Source: an uncultured Pelagibacteraceae bacterium
GTDB lineage: Bacteria; Pseudomonadota; Alphaproteobacteria; Pelagibacterales; Pelagibacteraceae
DNA: 63,381 nucleotides
Reading direction: 5' to 3'
Assembly (NCBI GenBank): GCA_902584685.1
Contig: CACIAP010000005.1
Location: 1 to 63,381, forward strand
Shown here one piece after another: positions 9,357-18,237 of the stretch. The notes under the pieces were generated by a model. It was not told the origin of the DNA and made no database searches. It saw nothing but the letters and a program-made list of their open reading frames with translations. The translations under genes and the position numbers were made by a program. Numbering within the stretch: position 1 is the stretch's first letter; the number at the start of each line of letters is the position of its first letter.

Positions 9357-10886
9357 ATGAATATAATTAAGTCAACTGGCACTTTTAGTTTTTATACTTT
9401 AATAAGCAGAATATCCGGATACTTTAGAGATATTCTTATCGCAATATTCCTAGGCTCTGGACCAATTGCGGACGCTTTTTTTGTTGCATTTCGAATACCA
9501 AATACATTTAGACGAATTTTTGGAGAGGGTTCTTTCAATGCTGCTTTTGTACCAAGTTATGCAAAAGAGTTAACAAAATCCAAAAAAAATTCTGAAAACT
9601 TTGCAAATAAAGTTTTTAGTTTACTAACTTTTTCACTGCTAGGACTTGTAATTCTTGTTGAATTATTTATGCCTTTATTCGTTTCTCTTATAGCGCCAGG
9701 TTTTAAGTCGGATCCTGAAAAGTTTATTTTAGCAACTGACTTAACAAGAATTACGTTTCCTTTTATATTATTTATAAGTTTAGCGTCTTTTTTTTCAGCA
9801 ATCTTAAACTCACATAATAAATTTGCAGCCGCATCAGCTGCGCCAATAATTTTAAATTTGGTTTTAATAACTATATTGCTTTATGCCAAGTATCTCGATG
9901 ATTATCTTGTAATTTACATGTCCTATGGTGTCTCTATAGCTGGATTGATTCAAATGATTTTTCTTATTTTAACATTAAAAAAAACTTATAGGCCTCAGTT
10001 TAGAGTAAATTTGAATATTGATAATAAAACTAAAAAATTTTTTAAAAAACTTTTACCAAGTATTTTTTCCTCAGGTGTAACACAGATAAATATTTTAATT
10101 GGAACTATTATAGCTTCTTTTCAAGCTGGAGCCGTATCATATCTTTATTATGCTGATCGTATTTATCAAATAAATCTTGCTATTGCAGGTATAGCAATAG
10201 GAACTGTCATACTTCCAAAACTATCTTCTTATATTGCTCAAAACAAATTGAAAAATATTGATTTAATACAAAATAAGTCATTAGAGCTATCACTTTTTTT
10301 GAGCCTGCCCGCGATGGCAGGTCTATTGATTGCTTCAGAAGAAATTGTTTCATCTCTATTTGGTTATGGATCATTTGATCAAGATGGGGTTGCAAATTCC
10401 GCAAATGCTTTATTTTATTTTGCTTTAGGATTGCCTGCATTTTCACTTATTAAGATACTGTCAAATTTCGTTTTCGCTAGAGATAACACAAAAATTCCAT
10501 TTTACTTTTCATTAGTTTCAGTAATCATTAATGCCTCTATAAGCATCTACTTCTTTAGCGATTTTGGTTTTATAGTAATTCCGATCGCAACATCTATTTC
10601 ATCATGGGTTAATGCATTATTATTGTATTATTATTTGAACTATAAGAAATACTTTAAATTAAGTTCTAAATCGATATTACAATTTTTGAAAATATTTTTT
10701 TCAGTTTTATTAATGACTTTATTTCTCTTTAACTCAATTAATTTTTTTAGCGTTCAATTAGAATATGACAGTAGTTTTAAAGTTATTTATCTTCTTTTTT
10801 TAATAATTTTATCTGCTCTTATCTATTTTGCAATATCCTTACTTACTAAAGCTTTCAAATTAAGTGATATTAAAATAAGATATTAG
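9357..10886 (+). CDS. murJ: Lipid II flippase MurJ
   Basis: Inner-membrane MOP-superfamily transporter that flips the peptidoglycan precursor lipid II to the periplasmic face. The 509 residues are mostly hydrophobic, with about 13-14 predicted membrane segments. The N-terminus carries the family signature GYFRDILIAIFLGSGPIADA followed by FRIPNTFRRIFGEGSFNAAF. It starts a cotranscribed series with trpS (1 base gap), as in many alphaproteobacteria where murJ-trpS-nfu are adjacent. Confidence 0.96.
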   Translation: MNIIKSTGTFSFYTLISRISGYFRDILIAIFLGSGPIADAFFVAFRIPNTFRRIFGEGSFNAAFVPSYAKELTKSKKNSENFANKVFSLLTFSLLGLVILVELFMPLFVSLIAPGFKSDPEKFILATDLTRITFPFILFISLASFFSAILNSHNKFAAASAAPIILNLVLITILLYAKYLDDYLVIYMSYGVSIAGLIQMIFLILTLKKTYRPQFRVNLNIDNKTKKFFKKLLPSIFSSGVTQINILIGTIIASFQAGAVSYLYYADRIYQINLAIAGIAIGTVILPKLSSYIAQNKLKNIDLIQNKSLELSLFLSLPAMAGLLIASEEIVSSLFGYGSFDQDGVANSANALFYFALGLPAFSLIKILSNFVFARDNTKIPFYFSLVSVIINASISIYFFSDFGFIVIPIATSISSWVNALLLYYYLNYKKYFKLSSKSILQFLKIFFSVLLMTLFLFNSINFFSVQLEYDSSFKVIYLLFLIILSALIYFAISLLTKAFKLSDIKIRY

Positions 10887-10887
10887 A

Positions 10888-11892
10888 ATGCCACAAAAAA
10901 ATATATTTTCAGGAGTTCAACCTACAGGCAATCTTCATTTAGGAAATTATATTGGCGCAATAAAAAATTTTGTAAAATTGCAATCTGAAGACAGTTCAAA
11001 ATGTATTTATTGTGTAGTCGATCTACATGCAATAACAACAAAACAAAATCCTCAAAAATTGAAAGATAATATCCTTGAGACGACTGCCGTATTTTTAGCA
11101 AGCGGAATTGATCCAAGCAAAAGTATAATTTTTAATCAATCTATGGTTCCTGCTCATTCAGAGGGAACCTGGATACTAAGCTGTATTGCAAGAATGGGCT
11201 GGTTAAATAGGATGACCCAGTTCAAAGAAAAAGCAGGCAAAGATAAGCAGAAAGCAAGTGTAGGACTGTATATTTACCCAATTTTAATGGCAGCTGATAT
11301 TCTTTTGTACGATGCAACTCATGTTCCTGTTGGAGAAGATCAAAAACAACATTTAGAACTCACAAGAGATATTGCTCAAAAATTTAATACAGATTTTAAA
11401 GTACAAGATTTTTTTAAAATACCAGATCCCCTGATACAGGAAAAATTTTCTCGTATTATGAGTCTTAAAGATGCAAAAAACAAAATGAGCAAATCAGACC
11501 CCTCCGATGCCAGTCGTATAAATCTTACAGATACAGAGGAACAAATTCATAATAAAATTAAAAAAGCAAAAACTGATACGAAATCATTTCCTGCAAATGA
11601 AAAAGATTTGAATAAAAGACCAGAAATTCAAAATTTAATAGGTATATATTCAAGTTTAAAATCTCAAAAAATTACAGAAACAATAAATGAATTCCAGGGA
11701 AAAAATTTTTCAAATTTTAAAGAAAAACTATCAGAGGTTGTGATAGAAAATATTTCACCTATTTCAAAAGAGATATCCAAACTAAAATCAGATAAGGGAC
11801 ATATTCTTCAGGTTCTGAAAGATGGAAGTGAAAAAGCAGAAGCAATTGCTTCAGAAAAAGTTAAAAAAATTAAAGAAATTATTGGCTTTTAA
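10888..11892 (+). CDS. trpS: Tryptophanyl-tRNA synthetase
   Basis: Class Ic synthetase charging tRNA-Trp. The 334-residue protein has the HIGH-like sequence GVQPTGNLHLGNYIGAI at the N-terminus, the tryptophan-site region VPVGEDQKQHLELTRDIA, and the KMSKS loop in KNKMSKSDPSDASRI. Length is normal. It begins 1 base after the murJ stop. Confidence 0.98.
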   Translation: MPQKNIFSGVQPTGNLHLGNYIGAIKNFVKLQSEDSSKCIYCVVDLHAITTKQNPQKLKDNILETTAVFLASGIDPSKSIIFNQSMVPAHSEGTWILSCIARMGWLNRMTQFKEKAGKDKQKASVGLYIYPILMAADILLYDATHVPVGEDQKQHLELTRDIAQKFNTDFKVQDFFKIPDPLIQEKFSRIMSLKDAKNKMSKSDPSDASRINLTDTEEQIHNKIKKAKTDTKSFPANEKDLNKRPEIQNLIGIYSSLKSQKITETINEFQGKNFSNFKEKLSEVVIENISPISKEISKLKSDKGHILQVLKDGSEKAEAIASEKVKKIKEIIGF

Positions 11893-11937
11893 AAATATTT
11901 TACTTTAAAAAACGACTTCAATTACTATATTAATCTA

Positions 11938-12477
11938 ATGTTTATACAGACACAACAAACTCCAAATCCTAACTCTTTAAAATTTCTCACGGAAAAAAGG
12001 GTGTCATCAGTTGGCCCTATTGAATTCAAAGATAAAAGCGAGACATCTATAAGCCTTATTAAAAATATTTTATCAATAAATGGAGTAACTGGAATTTTCT
12101 TATCTGATGATTATTTATCAGTTAATAAAGACGCAAATTCTGAATGGGAAGATCTTAAACACATAATAATTTCTTACATCAACGATTTTTATGACCAAGG
12201 TAATGAATGTGTTATCTCCGAAAAAAAATCTGAAAACAAAGATGAACTATCAAGTGTAAAAAATACAATTATCAAAATACTTGAAACCAAGGTCAGACCT
12301 GCAGTTGCTAGAGATGGAGGTGATATTAAATTTAAAGATTTTAAAGATGGGAAAGTTATAGTTGAGTTACAAGGAAGTTGTTCTGGATGTCCAAGCTCTA
12401 CACTAACCCTAAAAAAAGGTGTTCAAAATCTCTTATGTCATTATGTTCCTGAAGTGAAGGAAGTTGAGGCAATATGA
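11938..12477 (+). CDS. nfu: Fe-S cluster scaffold/carrier, Nfu (NifU-like) family
   Basis: Carries and delivers iron-sulfur clusters to apo-proteins. The 179 residues consist of an Nfu N-terminal domain (FIQTQQTPNPNSLKFL, about 1-90) and a C-terminal NifU-type domain (about 105-179) with the cluster-ligating CxxC in VELQGSCSGCPSSTLTL. This is the arrangement of alphaproteobacterial and mitochondrial Nfu1. Its stop overlaps the start of the next gene as ATGA. Confidence 0.95.
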   Translation: MFIQTQQTPNPNSLKFLTEKRVSSVGPIEFKDKSETSISLIKNILSINGVTGIFLSDDYLSVNKDANSEWEDLKHIIISYINDFYDQGNECVISEKKSENKDELSSVKNTIIKILETKVRPAVARDGGDIKFKDFKDGKVIVELQGSCSGCPSSTLTLKKGVQNLLCHYVPEVKEVEAI

Positions 12478-13643
12478 GAAAAGATTTATTTTCAGGTTTA
12501 TCAAAGAAAAATTTTGATCTAAAAAAATTTAAAGAGTTAAAAAGAATTTTATCAAAACAAGGAATTGTAATAAAAAGAAAACCTTTCTCGAATATTAATT
12601 TTAGATTTGACGAGTTTAAGTCATTATATCTTACTGGAATAGCCTCTTTTTTAATAGTAATGTTTTCTTTTATAATACCATTGTCAGTCGATATTGATAA
12701 TCAAATAGCAAGTAACAGCGATTCTAAAATAAATAATTCAAAATCAGATTTTGAAAAAGTTTTAAGTGGAGAAAATATTGATGACAAGGATAAAGTTGAT
12801 GAAGGTCTTGATTTATCAAACATACTTGAAGATGTTTTTAAATTTGATGAACTGCCAGAGGATACCGTACGATTAAGCGCTTCTACAATTGAGCAGTTAT
12901 TTAAAGATACCAACTATTCTTTATCTGAAGTAAGACGTACTAAAAAAGTTAAACCTATAAGATTATCTTTACTACCCAATGAAATGAAATCAATTGAAAG
13001 TTCTGGAAAAAGAAAAAGCTTATTTATAAAAATAATACTACCCTTAGTTCTTGAGGAAAATAATAGAATTATTATTGATAGAAAAAAATTATTTTCAATT
13101 TTGAATAAAAATAAAAATTCAAAAGATGAAATAAAATGGTTAAATCAAAAATTTAAACAATATGGTGTTGTTAACAAGGATCTTGCAACTCTAAAAGTAA
13201 GGATGGATATAATTCCTGTATCTCTTGCAATTGCTCAAGCTGCTAAAGAAACTGGCTGGGGAACTTCAAGATTTGCAATCGAGGGCAATGCCCTATTTGG
13301 TCAATGGACCTGGTCAGGTGAAGGTATAAAACCAGCAGGAGCTGACACAGACGCAACTTATAAAGTAATGAAATTTAATGTTCTTAAAGCATCAGTGAGA
13401 GCTTACCAAAGAAATTTAAATACTCATTCTAGTTACAAGAAATTCAGATTTGTAAGAGCACAATTGAGAGATGACAACAAGAAATTAGATAGCCTTAAAC
13501 TTGCTGAATATTTAGATAATTATGCTCAAACAGGAACTGAATATACAAAAGTACTTAAACAAATTATTCAACAAAATCAATTAAAGGATTTTGATGAAGT
13601 CAAACTACTTCCTCTTAGTGTAAAATATAAAAATATTATTTAG
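12474..13643 (+). CDS. Bax-like N-acetylglucosaminidase, membrane-anchored
   Basis: Predicted peptidoglycan hydrolase. Residues about 45-70 form a single membrane anchor (LTGIASFLIVMFSFIIPLSV) after a basic cytoplasmic segment. The C-terminal half holds the glucosaminidase domain (LAIAQAAKETGWGTSRFAIE, then GNALFGQWTW), containing the catalytic-type glutamate of the Bax family, and ends with LAEYLDNYAQTGTEYTKVLK. The middle (about 75-150) is acidic and low in complexity, a likely periplasmic linker. It is ATGA-coupled to nfu and overlaps the convergent deacetylase by 8 bases. Confidence 0.87.
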   Translation: MRKDLFSGLSKKNFDLKKFKELKRILSKQGIVIKRKPFSNINFRFDEFKSLYLTGIASFLIVMFSFIIPLSVDIDNQIASNSDSKINNSKSDFEKVLSGENIDDKDKVDEGLDLSNILEDVFKFDELPEDTVRLSASTIEQLFKDTNYSLSEVRRTKKVKPIRLSLLPNEMKSIESSGKRKSLFIKIILPLVLEENNRIIIDRKKLFSILNKNKNSKDEIKWLNQKFKQYGVVNKDLATLKVRMDIIPVSLAIAQAAKETGWGTSRFAIEGNALFGQWTWSGEGIKPAGADTDATYKVMKFNVLKASVRAYQRNLNTHSSYKKFRFVRAQLRDDNKKLDSLKLAEYLDNYAQTGTEYTKVLKQIIQQNQLKDFDEVKLLPLSVKYKNII

Positions 13644-14718
13644 GAATTTGAACTGTGAATTGGTGACCAAACCACTTCCATTTACCATTTTCATTTAAAG
13701 AACAATTCAACCTTCCTCTTCTAAAAGTAAATTTTTCTCTAAAAGAAATTTTCATAACATTATTTTCGTTAACTGAAATATTCGGATTACCCCAATTGTC
13801 ACCTTCATTAGAAAAACAATTTATATTCTTTATGTTTTTTTGATTATCAAAAAATTCAATTTCAACTGAAGGAGGATTATTTTTTACTAGCACGTACTTA
13901 TCTTCAGGTTTAAAATTTTTATACTGCAATGGCAAGTATTTGATGATGGAACTGAATCTTTCCATTTTTCCATAATTCTCATTAATAGGAAATCTTGGTA
14001 ATTCATATTTATCTTTTGTGCTGTCTATTACTCCTGAATGTTGTCCAAAAGCATATTTAAAATTTTTTTTAATAAAATTTTTTTGTTGTAAAGAATATTC
14101 ACCAAAAGGATATGAAAAAAAGATTGGGTTATATCCTAAATTTGTATTAAAAATTTCAATTGATTTCTTTATATCATTTTTAAAATTAGCAAATGAAAAA
14201 TTTATAAGATATTCGTGAGTATGTGAATGATTTCCTATAAAAGCAAATTTTTCTTTTTCAATTTCTTTAATCTGGTCCCAAGTCATGTAACCTTTTTTTC
14301 CGATAGGTTCTGTAGAAACAAAAAGAATAAAAGGTATTTCATTTTTTTTTATAATTGGCCATGCATTTTGATAGAAAGATAAAAAGGCGTCGTCTATAGT
14401 TAATAATATCTTCTTGTTATCTTTAGGTTTATCAAATTCCTCACTAAATAATTTTGGATTATAAAACTCATAACCATTATTTTTTATAGCGGCAATGTGC
14501 TCTAAAAAAATGTTCATTCTGATATTAGTCGATGGGTATTTATTTTCTTCAAATCTATGATACATTATTGATAGAACTCCTTGATCGTCTGGATTGTATT
14601 GTGTCACTTCTTCTGATGATATATTTGAGTGAAAAAAAATGAGTAAAAATAAAATAGTAGATTTAATTGTAGATGCAGCAAGTGATAAAATTTTATTTAA
14701 ACTCATTTCTAAAGACAA
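13636..14718 (-). CDS. Secreted polysaccharide deacetylase family protein
   Basis: NodB-fold carbohydrate esterase, exported. A hydrophobic signal segment (about 18-32, TILFLLIFFHSNISS) precedes the catalytic domain. Metal-site motifs are visible: KKILLTIDDAFLSF (the DD motif), IGNHSHTHEYLINF (HxxxH-like) and FSYPFGEYS. The C-terminal 90 residues form a small extra domain of unknown role. The first ATG lies inside the oppositely oriented tsaB-like gene, an 80-base divergent overlap; a second ATG 12 bases further in (14706) is equally possible. Substrate is unknown. Confidence 0.85.
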   Translation of the reverse strand: MSLEMSLNKILSLAASTIKSTILFLLIFFHSNISSEEVTQYNPDDQGVLSIMYHRFEENKYPSTNIRMNIFLEHIAAIKNNGYEFYNPKLFSEEFDKPKDNKKILLTIDDAFLSFYQNAWPIIKKNEIPFILFVSTEPIGKKGYMTWDQIKEIEKEKFAFIGNHSHTHEYLINFSFANFKNDIKKSIEIFNTNLGYNPIFFSYPFGEYSLQQKNFIKKNFKYAFGQHSGVIDSTKDKYELPRFPINENYGKMERFSSIIKYLPLQYKNFKPEDKYVLVKNNPPSVEIEFFDNQKNIKNINCFSNEGDNWGNPNISVNENNVMKISFREKFTFRRGRLNCSLNENGKWKWFGHQFTVQIPK

Positions 14719-15031
14719 GATTTATACTAATGAGTACGAAAACTGTAGAAAAAATTTTGATAAATTTTCTGTTTTATTAATGAATTTTTTAACAAAAAAA
14801 CAATACTCCTTCAAAAAGGTGAGAAATGTTTTCATCAATCAAGGTCCGGGCAAATACACAAGTATAAGAACTTCAATGGCAATTATTAAGGCTTTACAGC
14901 TTGTTTATGGTTTTAATTATTATGGTTTTAACAATAAAGATAAAGTTGATGGAGATTATATGAAAATTTTTCAATTATTAAGGCAAAAAAAATTGATAAA
15001 AAATTTGATTAAACCACTTTATTTGAGTTAA
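14639..15031 (+). CDS. tsaB: TsaB-like protein, C-terminally truncated
   Basis: Resembles the N-terminal half of TsaB, the partner that dimerises with TsaD in forming the t6A37 modification on tRNA. The start, VDLIVDAASDKILFKLI, parallels the first ASKHA strand pair, and FINQGPGKYTSIRTSMAIIK matches the GPGSFTGIR region. The protein is only 130 residues against about 220-230 in the family, so the C-terminal half is missing; the stop is followed closely by fur, leaving no room for it or for rimI. Position next to fur and miaB supports the assignment. Confidence 0.75.
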   Translation: MSKNKIVDLIVDAASDKILFKLISKDKIYTNEYENCRKNFDKFSVLLMNFLTKKQYSFKKVRNVFINQGPGKYTSIRTSMAIIKALQLVYGFNYYGFNNKDKVDGDYMKIFQLLRQKKLIKNLIKPLYLS

Positions 15032-15039
15032 AATAAAGT

Positions 15040-15456
15040 ATGACAGATTCAATTGAAAAAAAATGCATCGCATATGGTGTTAAACTTACTGATCAAAGAA
15101 AAACGATTGCAAGAGTAATATCTGATTCAAAAAAGACATATGGTGAGGCTGATCATCCTGATGTGGATGAACTTTATAAAAGAGTTTCAAATATAGATCC
15201 TAAAATTAGTATTGCAACTGTTTATAGAACTGTAAAACTTTTTGAGGAGTCTGGTATTTTAATGAAACACGATTTTAAAGACGGAAAAGCTAGATATGAA
15301 TTAAATGATGACCACAACCATTTAATAGATATTAAATCAGGAAATATAATAGAATTTACAGATGAAGAAATTGAAAAAATTCAAAAAAGAATAGCCGAGA
15401 AACATGGTTATAAACTTGTAGACTCCAAACTTGAACTTTATTGTGTTAAAAAATAA
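15040..15456 (+). CDS. fur: Fur-family metal-responsive repressor (Fur/Mur type)
   Basis: Transcriptional regulator of metal homeostasis, 138 residues. The winged-helix domain contains KLTDQRKTIARVI and ISIATVYRTVKLFEESGIL; the metal/dimer domain has DDHNHLIDIKSGNIIEFTDE. The C-terminal CxxC zinc site of classical Fur is absent: only one Cys (ELYCVKK) remains, as in alphaproteobacterial Mur proteins that respond to manganese. Its place between tsaB and miaB is the usual alphaproteobacterial position. Confidence 0.93.
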   Translation: MTDSIEKKCIAYGVKLTDQRKTIARVISDSKKTYGEADHPDVDELYKRVSNIDPKISIATVYRTVKLFEESGILMKHDFKDGKARYELNDDHNHLIDIKSGNIIEFTDEEIEKIQKRIAEKHGYKLVDSKLELYCVKK

Positions 15457-15464
15457 CTTCATTA

Positions 15465-16799
15465 ATGGCAAATAAAATATTCATCAAAACTTTTGGATGC
15501 CAAATGAATGAATACGACTCCAACAGAATTTTTGATGCTGTAAAAAAAATTGGTTTTTCTAAAACATCTAATCAATATGATGCAGATTGCTATCTAATTA
15601 ATACCTGTCATATTAGAGACAAAGCAAAAGAAAAAGTTTATCATGAAGTCGGTAGAGTTAAAAAAATTTTTAGAAATAAGAAAAAACCAATACTCATTGT
15701 TGCAGGATGTGTTGCTCAAGCAGAAAATGAGGAAATGCTAAAAAGAGAACCCTATATTGATATTGTTGTAGGTCCTCAATCTTATCACCAAATTAATTCG
15801 TTAATTTCAAATTTCAAAAAAGATCGTATAGAATTTACAGAATTTGAAACAAAAGATAAGTTTGATTATTTAGACAAGATAAAGAATACATCGTGTCAAG
15901 TTTCATCGTTTCTTACAATTCAAGAAGGATGCGATAAGTTTTGTAGTTTTTGCGTAGTTCCATATACACGTGGTCCTGAGTACTCAAGACCTTTTGAAAA
16001 AATTATTTCAGAGGCTCAAGATTTAGTTAAAAGTGGAGTAAAAGAAATAATTTTACTTGGACAAAATGTAAATGCATATTCATTCGAGAGTAAATCAAAA
16101 GTATATAGATTATCAGATTTAATAAATGAGTTAGAAAAGTTTAAAGAAATTAAAAGAATTAGGTATACAACATCTCATCCAAGGGACATGACAGATGATT
16201 TAATTGAGTGTTATTCAAACTCAAAAAAATTACAACCATTCGTTCATTTACCAATTCAAAGTGGCTCAGACAAAGTTTTAGAATTAATGAACAGAGGCCA
16301 CAAAGTCGAAAAATATTTTGAGATTTATGAAAAACTAAAAAAAATAAATTCATCAATTAAATTCTCAAGTGATTTTATAATTGGGCATCCAGGAGAAACT
16401 AATGATGATTTTAGTGACACATTAAATTTTTTAAATGAAATTAAATTTATCAATTCTTATTCGTTTATATTTAGTCCAAGACCTGGAACACCTGCATCTA
16501 ATTTAGATTTAATTGACCATGAAGTTGCAAAAGATAGACTAATAAAAGTTCAAAAAATTCTTTTCCAATATCAATTAGAGTATAATGAGTCTTTTTTAGG
16601 AAAAAAAATTGATGTACTCGTTGAAAATAAAATGAAAAAAAATCATATGTATTTTGGAAGGAATAAGTATTTTAATGGAGTGATATTCGATGGAAATGAA
16701 AAGTTTGTAGGACAAATTGTAAAAATAAAGATTGATAAAGTAAACCAAAACAATTTATTTGGAAAAATAGATTATAATTCAGACATGAAGGCTGCCTAA
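15465..16799 (+). CDS. miaB: tRNA-2-methylthio-N6-dimethylallyladenosine synthase MiaB
   Basis: Radical-SAM methylthiotransferase that converts i6A37 to ms2i6A37 in tRNA. Three N-terminal cluster cysteines are in FGCQMNEYDS, NTCHIRD and VAGCVAQ; the radical-SAM CxxxCxxC is in EGCDKFCSFCVVPYTRG. A C-terminal TRAM domain (about 380-440, VLVENKMKK and FVGQIVKIKI) ends the 444-residue protein, which is normal length. Confidence 0.98.
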   Translation: MANKIFIKTFGCQMNEYDSNRIFDAVKKIGFSKTSNQYDADCYLINTCHIRDKAKEKVYHEVGRVKKIFRNKKKPILIVAGCVAQAENEEMLKREPYIDIVVGPQSYHQINSLISNFKKDRIEFTEFETKDKFDYLDKIKNTSCQVSSFLTIQEGCDKFCSFCVVPYTRGPEYSRPFEKIISEAQDLVKSGVKEIILLGQNVNAYSFESKSKVYRLSDLINELEKFKEIKRIRYTTSHPRDMTDDLIECYSNSKKLQPFVHLPIQSGSDKVLELMNRGHKVEKYFEIYEKLKKINSSIKFSSDFIIGHPGETNDDFSDTLNFLNEIKFINSYSFIFSPRPGTPASNLDLIDHEVAKDRLIKVQKILFQYQLEYNESFLGKKIDVLVENKMKKNHMYFGRNKYFNGVIFDGNEKFVGQIVKIKIDKVNQNNLFGKIDYNSDMKAA

Positions 16800-16802
16800 A
16801 TC

Positions 16803-17801
16803 TTGAATAATCCTCTATTTAACAAACTAAATAAAGATCTCAAATTTGTTTACTCTGATAACGACACTTTGAGTATAATATTTAATAACAATGAAATACT
16901 AATGGGTGTAGTTGGCGAATTTAACAATAATTTAAAAGAGCTAGAAAAAATTACAGAAACAAAAATATACTCCAGGGGAAACTCAATATTAGTCAAAAGT
17001 TCTAGCACAAAAAATGAATTAGTTAAAAATGCTATAATTTTTCTTACAGATCAGTTAATTTTAAATGGATCGATTGAAAAAAAAGATATAATTTCTTCAA
17101 TTAACAAATTTATGATTAACGAAAAAACAGACAAAAAAATTGAATATATTATAAAGACTCCCAAAAAATCAGTTATTCCAAGATCAGAAAAACAAAAAAA
17201 TTATGTAAGAGCATTGAGAGAAAGCGATATTATTATTTCTTGTGGTCCTGCAGGAACAGGAAAAACTTTTCTCGCAGTAGCCGTTGCTTTGACAATGTTA
17301 CTTGATAAAAAGATTGAGAGAATAATTTTATCAAGACCAGCAGTTGAGGCAGGTGAAAGATTAGGTTTTTTGCCTGGAGATATGAGAGAAAAAGTAGATC
17401 CATATTTAAGACCTTTATACGACTCACTTTATGATTTGTTGGATTTTGAGAAGATCCAAAAAAGAATTGAAATTGGTGATATCGAAATTGCTCCTTTAGC
17501 ATTTATGAGAGGAAGAACATTGAAAAATTCTTTTGTAATTTTGGATGAAGCTCAAAATGCAACTGATACACAAATCAAAATGTTTTTAACAAGAATTGGA
17601 GAAAATTCTAAAATTGTAATTAATGGAGATCCGTCACAAATTGACTTACCGAATAAATCTCTATCAGGATTGAATAGGTCAAAAAAACTCCTTGGACATT
17701 TAAATGAAATTTCAGTTGTAGATTTTGATCATTCAGACGTTGTTAGACATCCGTTAGTTTCTAAAATAGTAAAAGCTTATTCTGATCAAAATAAAGAGTA
17801 A
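16803..17801 (+). CDS. phoH: PhoH-like ATPase
   Basis: Cytoplasmic P-loop ATPase associated with RNA metabolism and nearly always encoded next to ybeY. The 332 residues contain Walker A GPAGTGKTFLAVA, Walker B SFVILDEAQNATD, and the PhoH-specific RPAVEAGERLGFLPGD. The start is a TTG at 16803; no in-frame ATG occurs until about 35 residues into the N-terminal domain, so TTG is preferred. Its stop shares a base with the ybeY start. Confidence 0.95.
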   Translation: MNNPLFNKLNKDLKFVYSDNDTLSIIFNNNEILMGVVGEFNNNLKELEKITETKIYSRGNSILVKSSSTKNELVKNAIIFLTDQLILNGSIEKKDIISSINKFMINEKTDKKIEYIIKTPKKSVIPRSEKQKNYVRALRESDIIISCGPAGTGKTFLAVAVALTMLLDKKIERIILSRPAVEAGERLGFLPGDMREKVDPYLRPLYDSLYDLLDFEKIQKRIEIGDIEIAPLAFMRGRTLKNSFVILDEAQNATDTQIKMFLTRIGENSKIVINGDPSQIDLPNKSLSGLNRSKKLLGHLNEISVVDFDHSDVVRHPLVSKIVKAYSDQNKE

Positions 17802-18235
17802 TGATTAAAGCTGAAATAGTTGTTGATTTCCCTAAATGGAGAACTAAAATTAAAAGTCCAAATCTTTATTTCAAAAAAAAAATTAAAAAGCTTTCCACGA
17901 TAAAAACATTAAAAAAAAAAAATTTTCAATTCACTTTATTTTTAACTGATAAAACTATTATAAAAAAACTAAATAAAAAATTTCGAAAAAAAAATAAAGA
18001 AACTGATGTTTTGTCTTTTCCCATAAAAAGTAATTTCAATAAAAATTACAAAGGAGATATAGCTATTTGTTATGAGATTATAAATTTAAGATCAAAAAAA
18101 ACAAACTTTAATATTGAATTTGATAAAATGTGGATTCACGGTCTTCTTCACTTACTTGGTTATAATCATGTTAAGTTAAAAGATTACAAACAAATGTTAA
18201 GAAAAGAGCAAGATATTTTAAAAAGAGTAAATTAA
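17801..18235 (+). CDS. ybeY: Endoribonuclease YbeY (rRNA maturation)
   Basis: Metal-dependent RNase for 16S rRNA 3'-end processing and ribosome quality control. The family motif H-x3-H-x5-H appears as HGLLHLLGYNH near residues 112-122, and TDVLSFPI is the other conserved block. 144 residues is slightly short. It begins on the last base of the phoH stop; relatives often have corC next, but here lnt follows after 2 bases. Confidence 0.95.
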   Translation: MIKAEIVVDFPKWRTKIKSPNLYFKKKIKKLSTIKTLKKKNFQFTLFLTDKTIIKKLNKKFRKKNKETDVLSFPIKSNFNKNYKGDIAICYEIINLRSKKTNFNIEFDKMWIHGLLHLLGYNHVKLKDYKQMLRKEQDILKRVN

Positions 18236-18237
18236 AA

